From: an uncultured Collinsella sp.
Lineage (GTDB): Bacteria; Actinomycetota; Coriobacteriia; Coriobacteriales; Coriobacteriaceae
Assembly: GCA_937958315.1 (NCBI GenBank)
Contig: CALFGH010000081.1
Location: forward strand, 1-8,598
Direction of reading: 5' to 3'
DNA: 8,598 nucleotides
The notes beneath the pieces were generated by a model. It ran no database searches. It saw only the letters and a list, made by a program, of their open reading frames with translations, and was not told the DNA's origin. Positions 6,441 through 8,598 of this stretch are shown here, in pieces (positions within the stretch are counted from its first letter, which is position 1; every line of letters begins with the position of its first letter). A program made the position numbers and the translations under genes.

Positions 6441-7508
6441 ATGCGCGACAAGCTCGAAAAGATCATCAAGGCCTACGAGGAGCTCGAGAAGAAGCTGTCC
6501 GACCCGGCCGTCGCCTCCGACATCAAGGAGTTCACGCGTCTCAACAAGGAGTACGCGCACCAGTCCGACCTCATTGCCGCTTCGCGCGAGTACATCGGCG
6601 CGCTCGACGACATCGAGGCTGCCAAGGAAATGCTCCACGATACCACCGACGCCGATGAGAAGGAGATGCTCCAGATGGACATCTCCGAAAACGAGGCCAA
6701 GCTCCCCCAGCTCGAGGAAGACATCAAGTACATGCTCATCCCGAGCGACCCCAACGACGACAAGAACACCATCGTCGAGATCCGCTCCGCCGCCGGTGGC
6801 GACGAGGCGGCCATCTTCGCCGGCGACCTGTACAAGATGTATCAGCGCTTTTGCGAGTCGCGTGGCTGGAAGACCACTGTGCTCGATTCCAGCCCCAGCG
6901 AGGCCGGCGGCTTTAAGTCCATCGAGTTCAAGGTCGAGGGCGACCGCGTCTACTCCGTCATGAAGTTCGAGTCCGGCGTGCACCGCGTCCAGCGCGTTCC
7001 CAAGACCGAGTCCCAGGGCCGCATCCAGACCTCAACGGCAACCGTCGCCGTGCTTCCCGAGGCCGAGGAGATCGACGTCCAGATCAACCAGTCCGACCTG
7101 CGCATCGACACCTACTGCGCCTCGGGCCCTGGTGGTCAGTGCGTTAACACCACCTACTCCGCCGTGCGCATCACCCACCTGCCCACCAACACCGTGGTGC
7201 AGTCGCAGGAGCAGCGCTCCCAGATTCAGAACCGCGAGGTCTGCATGCAGATGCTGCGCGCCCGTCTGTACGAGATGGAGCTTGAGAAGCAGCAGGCAGA
7301 GCTTGGTGCCGAGCGCCAGAGCCAGATCGGCCACGGCAACCGTTCCGAGAAGATCCGCACCTACAACCAGCCCCAGGACCGCGTGACCGACCACCGCATC
7401 GGTTTCAACTCCACCTACAACGGTGTCCTTCTGGGCGATCAGCTCGGCACCGTGATCGAGGCGCTCGCCGCCGCCGAGCGTGCCGAGAAGCTGGCACAGG
7501 CTGTGTAG
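6441..7508 (+). CDS. prfA: Peptide chain release factor 1
   Basis: 355-residue class I release factor that recognises UAA and UAG stop codons and triggers peptide release on the ribosome. The N-terminal coiled-coil domain covers roughly residues 1-100. The stop-codon recognition tripeptide is PKT at 187-189 within RVPKTESQGRIQTS, the RF1-type position (PAT in Escherichia coli), so this is RF1 rather than RF2. The catalytic GGQ is at 231-233 within SGPGGQCVNTTYSAVRI; Gln233 is the methylation target of PrmC, whose gene lies downstream. Two residues near it differ from the widely conserved GGQHVNTTDSAVRI form: Cys234 for His and Tyr239 for Asp. AAAGGAG at 6427-6433 sits 7 bases before the ATG. 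Length and C-terminus are normal. The gene ends in TAG, a codon read by its own product. Confidence 0.98.
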   Translation: MRDKLEKIIKAYEELEKKLSDPAVASDIKEFTRLNKEYAHQSDLIAASREYIGALDDIEAAKEMLHDTTDADEKEMLQMDISENEAKLPQLEEDIKYMLIPSDPNDDKNTIVEIRSAAGGDEAAIFAGDLYKMYQRFCESRGWKTTVLDSSPSEAGGFKSIEFKVEGDRVYSVMKFESGVHRVQRVPKTESQGRIQTSTATVAVLPEAEEIDVQINQSDLRIDTYCASGPGGQCVNTTYSAVRITHLPTNTVVQSQEQRSQIQNREVCMQMLRARLYEMELEKQQAELGAERQSQIGHGNRSEKIRTYNQPQDRVTDHRIGFNSTYNGVLLGDQLGTVIEALAAAERAEKLAQAV

Positions 7509-7511
7509 TGG

Positions 7512-7539
7512 GTTACGCGGTTTTACCAAACCGCGTAAC
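7512..7539 (+). terminator. Perfect 12-bp hairpin directly after prfA
   Basis: GTTACGCGGTTT (7512-7523) pairs perfectly with AAACCGCGTAAC (7528-7539) across a TACC loop, starting 3 bases after the stop codon. No T-run follows, so it may protect the mRNA 3' end or act with the stronger terminator 50 bp downstream. Confidence 0.5.
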
Positions 7540-7553
7540 GGCTCGACGCTGCG

Positions 7554-7650
7554 CGGGCCGCATTTGGACAATCTGACGTTCAACTTCAAGGGCGCGACCA
7601 GAAGGTCTGCGCCCTTTCGTTTCACGTCACCTTGTCTCAAATGCGACCCG
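7554..7650. repeat. 97-bp imperfect palindrome centred on the second prfA terminator
   Basis: Successive arms pair around one centre near 7601: CGGGCCG with CGACCCG (6 of 7), CATTTG with CAAATG, GACAA with TTGTC, TGACGT with ACGTCA, then AAGGGCGC with GCGCCCTT and GACC with GGTC, separated by small bulges and one internal loop of 7-8 bases. About 35 pairs form in all. Its tip is the reverse complement of the tip of the 1524-1614 palindrome. Confidence 0.7.
7588..7622 (+). terminator. Intrinsic terminator downstream of prfA
   Basis: AAGGGCGC (7588-7595) pairs with GCGCCCTT (7609-7616); inside are GACC/GGTC with an AGAA tetraloop and a bulged T at 7608. A T-rich tail (TCGTTT) follows. This should separate prfA transcription from prmC. 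Confidence 0.8.
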
Positions 7651-7724
7651 CTCGCTGTCCGTCCTCTGCCTGCGGCGTTGCCTTGCTCCGGATGCGGTAT
7701 GCTCAACCTGCGGCGCCTTAGAGG

Positions 7725-7753
7725 TAGTCATTGGGGACGTTCTTAAATGACTA
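7725..7753. repeat. Hairpin repeat with GGGGACG core
   Basis: TAGTCATT (7725-7732) and AATGACTA (7746-7753) are perfect 8-bp inverted arms around a 13-base loop beginning GGGGACGTTC. It is related to the left half of 6179-6230 (21 of 25) and shares 15 exact bases with the reverse strand of 1643-1657. Where the copies differ in the stem, an A:T pair here is replaced by a G:C pair at 6179-6203, which is what a selected hairpin would show. Confidence 0.6.
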
Positions 7754-7763
7754 GGTTGGGCTT

Positions 7764-7896
7764 ATTGCTTTGAGATGTTATTCAATCGTCTTTGATAGAC
7801 TTTAAGCTGTCTACCTGCTGAAAGCAATTAACGGTATGCATCTGCAATTGAAAATATTGCTCGAAAAATCGTCCAAGAAGTCGTGGGGCGATTTTT
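7764..7896 (+). ncRNA. Candidate small structured RNA ending in a terminator-like hairpin
   Basis: Arms 7764-7774 and 7818-7828 pair at 10 of 11 positions (core ATTGCTTT/AAAGCAAT) and enclose a small inner stem TAGAC/GTCTA (7796-7800, 7809-7813). A terminator-like hairpin ends the segment at 7864-7896. No coding frame is convincing here. A TATGCT at 7698-7703 is a conceivable -10 box, with no good -35. This is a structural suggestion only and matches no RNA family that I can name. Confidence 0.22.
7864..7896. terminator. Terminator-like hairpin in the prfA-prmC spacer
   Basis: AAAAATCGTCC (7864-7874) pairs with 7886-7896 (GGGCGATTTTT, one G-T pair) over an 11-base loop, with A and T runs at its outer ends, so it could work on either strand. 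There is no gene directly upstream on either strand for it to serve, which hints at an unannotated short transcript. Confidence 0.5.
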
Positions 7897-7913
7897 GACG
7901 CGTCGCGCGTCAA
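7895..7913. repeat. Short GC-rich inverted repeat
   Basis: TTGACGCG (7895-7902) and CGCGTCAA (7906-7913) are perfect reverse complements around TCG. The repeat overlaps the T-run of the preceding terminator-like hairpin, so the two structures would compete in RNA, or this may be a protein-binding palindrome in DNA. Confidence 0.45.
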
Positions 7914-7929
7914 GCGATGTGGCAAGCGT

Positions 7930-7948
7930 TTGGTTAGATATTGGTTAG
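7930..7948 (+). repeat. Tandem TTGGTTAG repeat with 11-bp period
   Basis: TTGGTTAG occurs at 7930-7937 and 7941-7948, an 11-bp step (about one helical turn), and a partial third TTGG follows at 7951. Such spacing places two sites on the same DNA face, as at some operators. The arms TTTTGG/CCAAAA (7949-7954, 7965-7970) follow directly. Confidence 0.35.
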
Positions 7949-8069
7949 TTTTGGGGCAACCTTGCCAAAAGCTTGACGGATGCAGATATGAACGTCGACG
8001 AATGAGCACTTTGGACGGGGTCAAACCAAAAATCTGGGCTGATTCTCGATAATCGCCTTCAATCGTCTC

Positions 8070-8096
8070 TTGCCAAGCGCTGCCCTCGCGTACAAT
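8070..8096 (+). promoter_or_regulatory. Likely promoter of prmC
   Basis: TTGCCA (8070-8075, 5 of 6 to the -35 consensus) and TACAAT (8091-8096, 5 of 6 to the -10) are separated by 15 bp, a little short but usable. Initiation would be near 8103, giving a leader of about 40 bases. Together with the terminators behind prfA it implies that prmC is transcribed on its own. Confidence 0.5.
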
Positions 8097-8144
8097 CTGC
8101 TCCGACATTCGCGCGCCGCCTGGCGCTTAAGAGGGGAGGACCCC

Positions 8145-8598
8145 ATGGCAAACGAGATCTGGACCATCAAGCGTTGTCTCGAGTGGACCAAGGAGTACCT
8201 GGCCGAGCGCGGCGAGGAACACCCCCGACTTTCTGCCGAGTGGCTGCTCTGCGCTGCCACGGGTCTGGCGCGCATCGACTTATATATGCGTATGGACGAG
8301 ACGCTCGATGCGGCGCAGCTCGAGACCATGCACGCGGCGGTCGTCCGCCGCGCCAAGGGCGAGCCGCTGCAGTACATCACCGGCAGCACGCAGTTCCGCA
8401 TGATCGACGTCGCGTGCGCCCCTGGCGTGCTCATTCCGCGCCCCGAGACCGAGATGCTCGTCGAGGAAGTCCTCAATTATCTGGATGCCGAGGTGCTGAG
8501 CCCCGAGGCTGCCGCCCGTCAGCGCGTTGAGCTGCCCTGGAACGATGAAGTCGAGCAAGCGGAGCTGAAAAAGAGAGCCGCCGCCCTGCAAGCCGAAC
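8145..8598 (+). CDS. prmC: Release factor glutamine methyltransferase PrmC (HemK), 3' end outside window
   Basis: The first 151 residues are visible; the frame is open to the right edge. PrmC N5-methylates the glutamine of the GGQ motif in RF1 and RF2 using S-adenosylmethionine, and the RF1 gene lies upstream. The N-terminal release-factor-binding helical domain spans about residues 1-85, with GEPLQYITG at 72-80, a PrmC hallmark, then GVLIPRPETEMLVEE at 94-108. The SAM-binding glycine loop (DxGxGxG) normally follows within about 20 residues but is not reached; instead residues about 112-151 are charged and helix-prone, suggesting an insertion of at least 25 residues. The start ATG is supported by GGAGG at 8135-8139, 5 bases upstream. 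The gene is 636 bp from prfA, with terminators and its own likely promoter between them. Confidence 0.92.
   Translation, partial: MANEIWTIKRCLEWTKEYLAERGEEHPRLSAEWLLCAATGLARIDLYMRMDETLDAAQLETMHAAVVRRAKGEPLQYITGSTQFRMIDVACAPGVLIPRPETEMLVEEVLNYLDAEVLSPEAAARQRVELPWNDEVEQAELKKRAAALQAE

Larger units (their letters stand above)
7781..8068. other. AT-rich spacer block bounded by an 11-bp direct repeat
   Basis: Most of the long gap between prfA and prmC, clearly richer in A and T than its neighbours. TTCAATCGTCT occurs at 7781-7791 and again at 8058-8068. The interior holds a terminator-like hairpin, the hairpin at 7895-7913 and the tandem repeat at 7930-7948. No terminal inverted repeats or transposase remnant were seen. 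A 108-codon open frame on the - strand (7782-8108) lacks a ribosome binding site and runs through the likely prmC promoter, so it is not annotated as a gene. The block could be a decayed insertion or a regulatory region. Confidence 0.4.

Noticed and set aside
7782..8108. Open frame of 108 codons on the - strand in the prfA-prmC spacer
   Set aside because: It covers an AT-rich region and is not opposite a gene, so it was considered seriously. There is no Shine-Dalgarno, no recognisable motif, and it overlaps the likely prmC promoter and the spacer hairpins. Kept as non-coding.

Overview
The window looks like ordinary chromosomal DNA from a high-GC actinobacterium of the class Coriobacteriia, most likely Collinsella or a close relative. 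This rests on GC-rich codon use, the style of the protein sequences, a Tat-type lipoprotein signal on a solute-binding protein, and palindromic intergenic repeats of a kind I recall from Collinsella genomes. No database search was run, so the genus is an inference. All coding regions that I accept are on the + strand.

Layout: (1) the 3' part of a single-pass membrane protein of unknown function, cut by the left edge; (2) a galactose-mutarotase/LacX-type aldose 1-epimerase, closed by a strong intrinsic terminator inside a 91-bp palindrome; (3) a compact three-gene polar amino acid ABC importer (Tat lipoprotein binding protein, permease with an extra N-terminal membrane region, GlnQ/HisP-type ATPase), followed 72 bp later by an M20-family carboxypeptidase/N-acyl-amino-acid hydrolase that may be co-transcribed; (4) a 291-bp gap dense in palindromic repeats, then prfA (release factor 1); (5) a 636-bp gap with two hairpins behind prfA, a hairpin repeat and an AT-rich block bounded by an 11-bp direct repeat; (6) the 5' part of prmC, the methyltransferase that modifies the GGQ motif of release factors, cut by the right edge.

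The functional units are peptide/amino-acid scavenging (importer plus peptidase) and translation termination (RF1 plus its methyltransferase). The proteins are mostly conventional. The unusual content is in the non-coding DNA. Two terminators share a 13-nt apical module in opposite orientation, and each sits at the centre of a roughly 90-100 bp palindrome. A second family of short hairpin repeats with a GGGGACG-type core occurs between genes, and one related copy lies in frame inside the peptidase gene. The prfA-prmC spacer carries an AT-rich, structured segment with direct repeats at its ends. I found no convincing undescribed multi-gene system. No tRNA, rRNA, CRISPR array, insertion sequence with transposase, or origin was seen.
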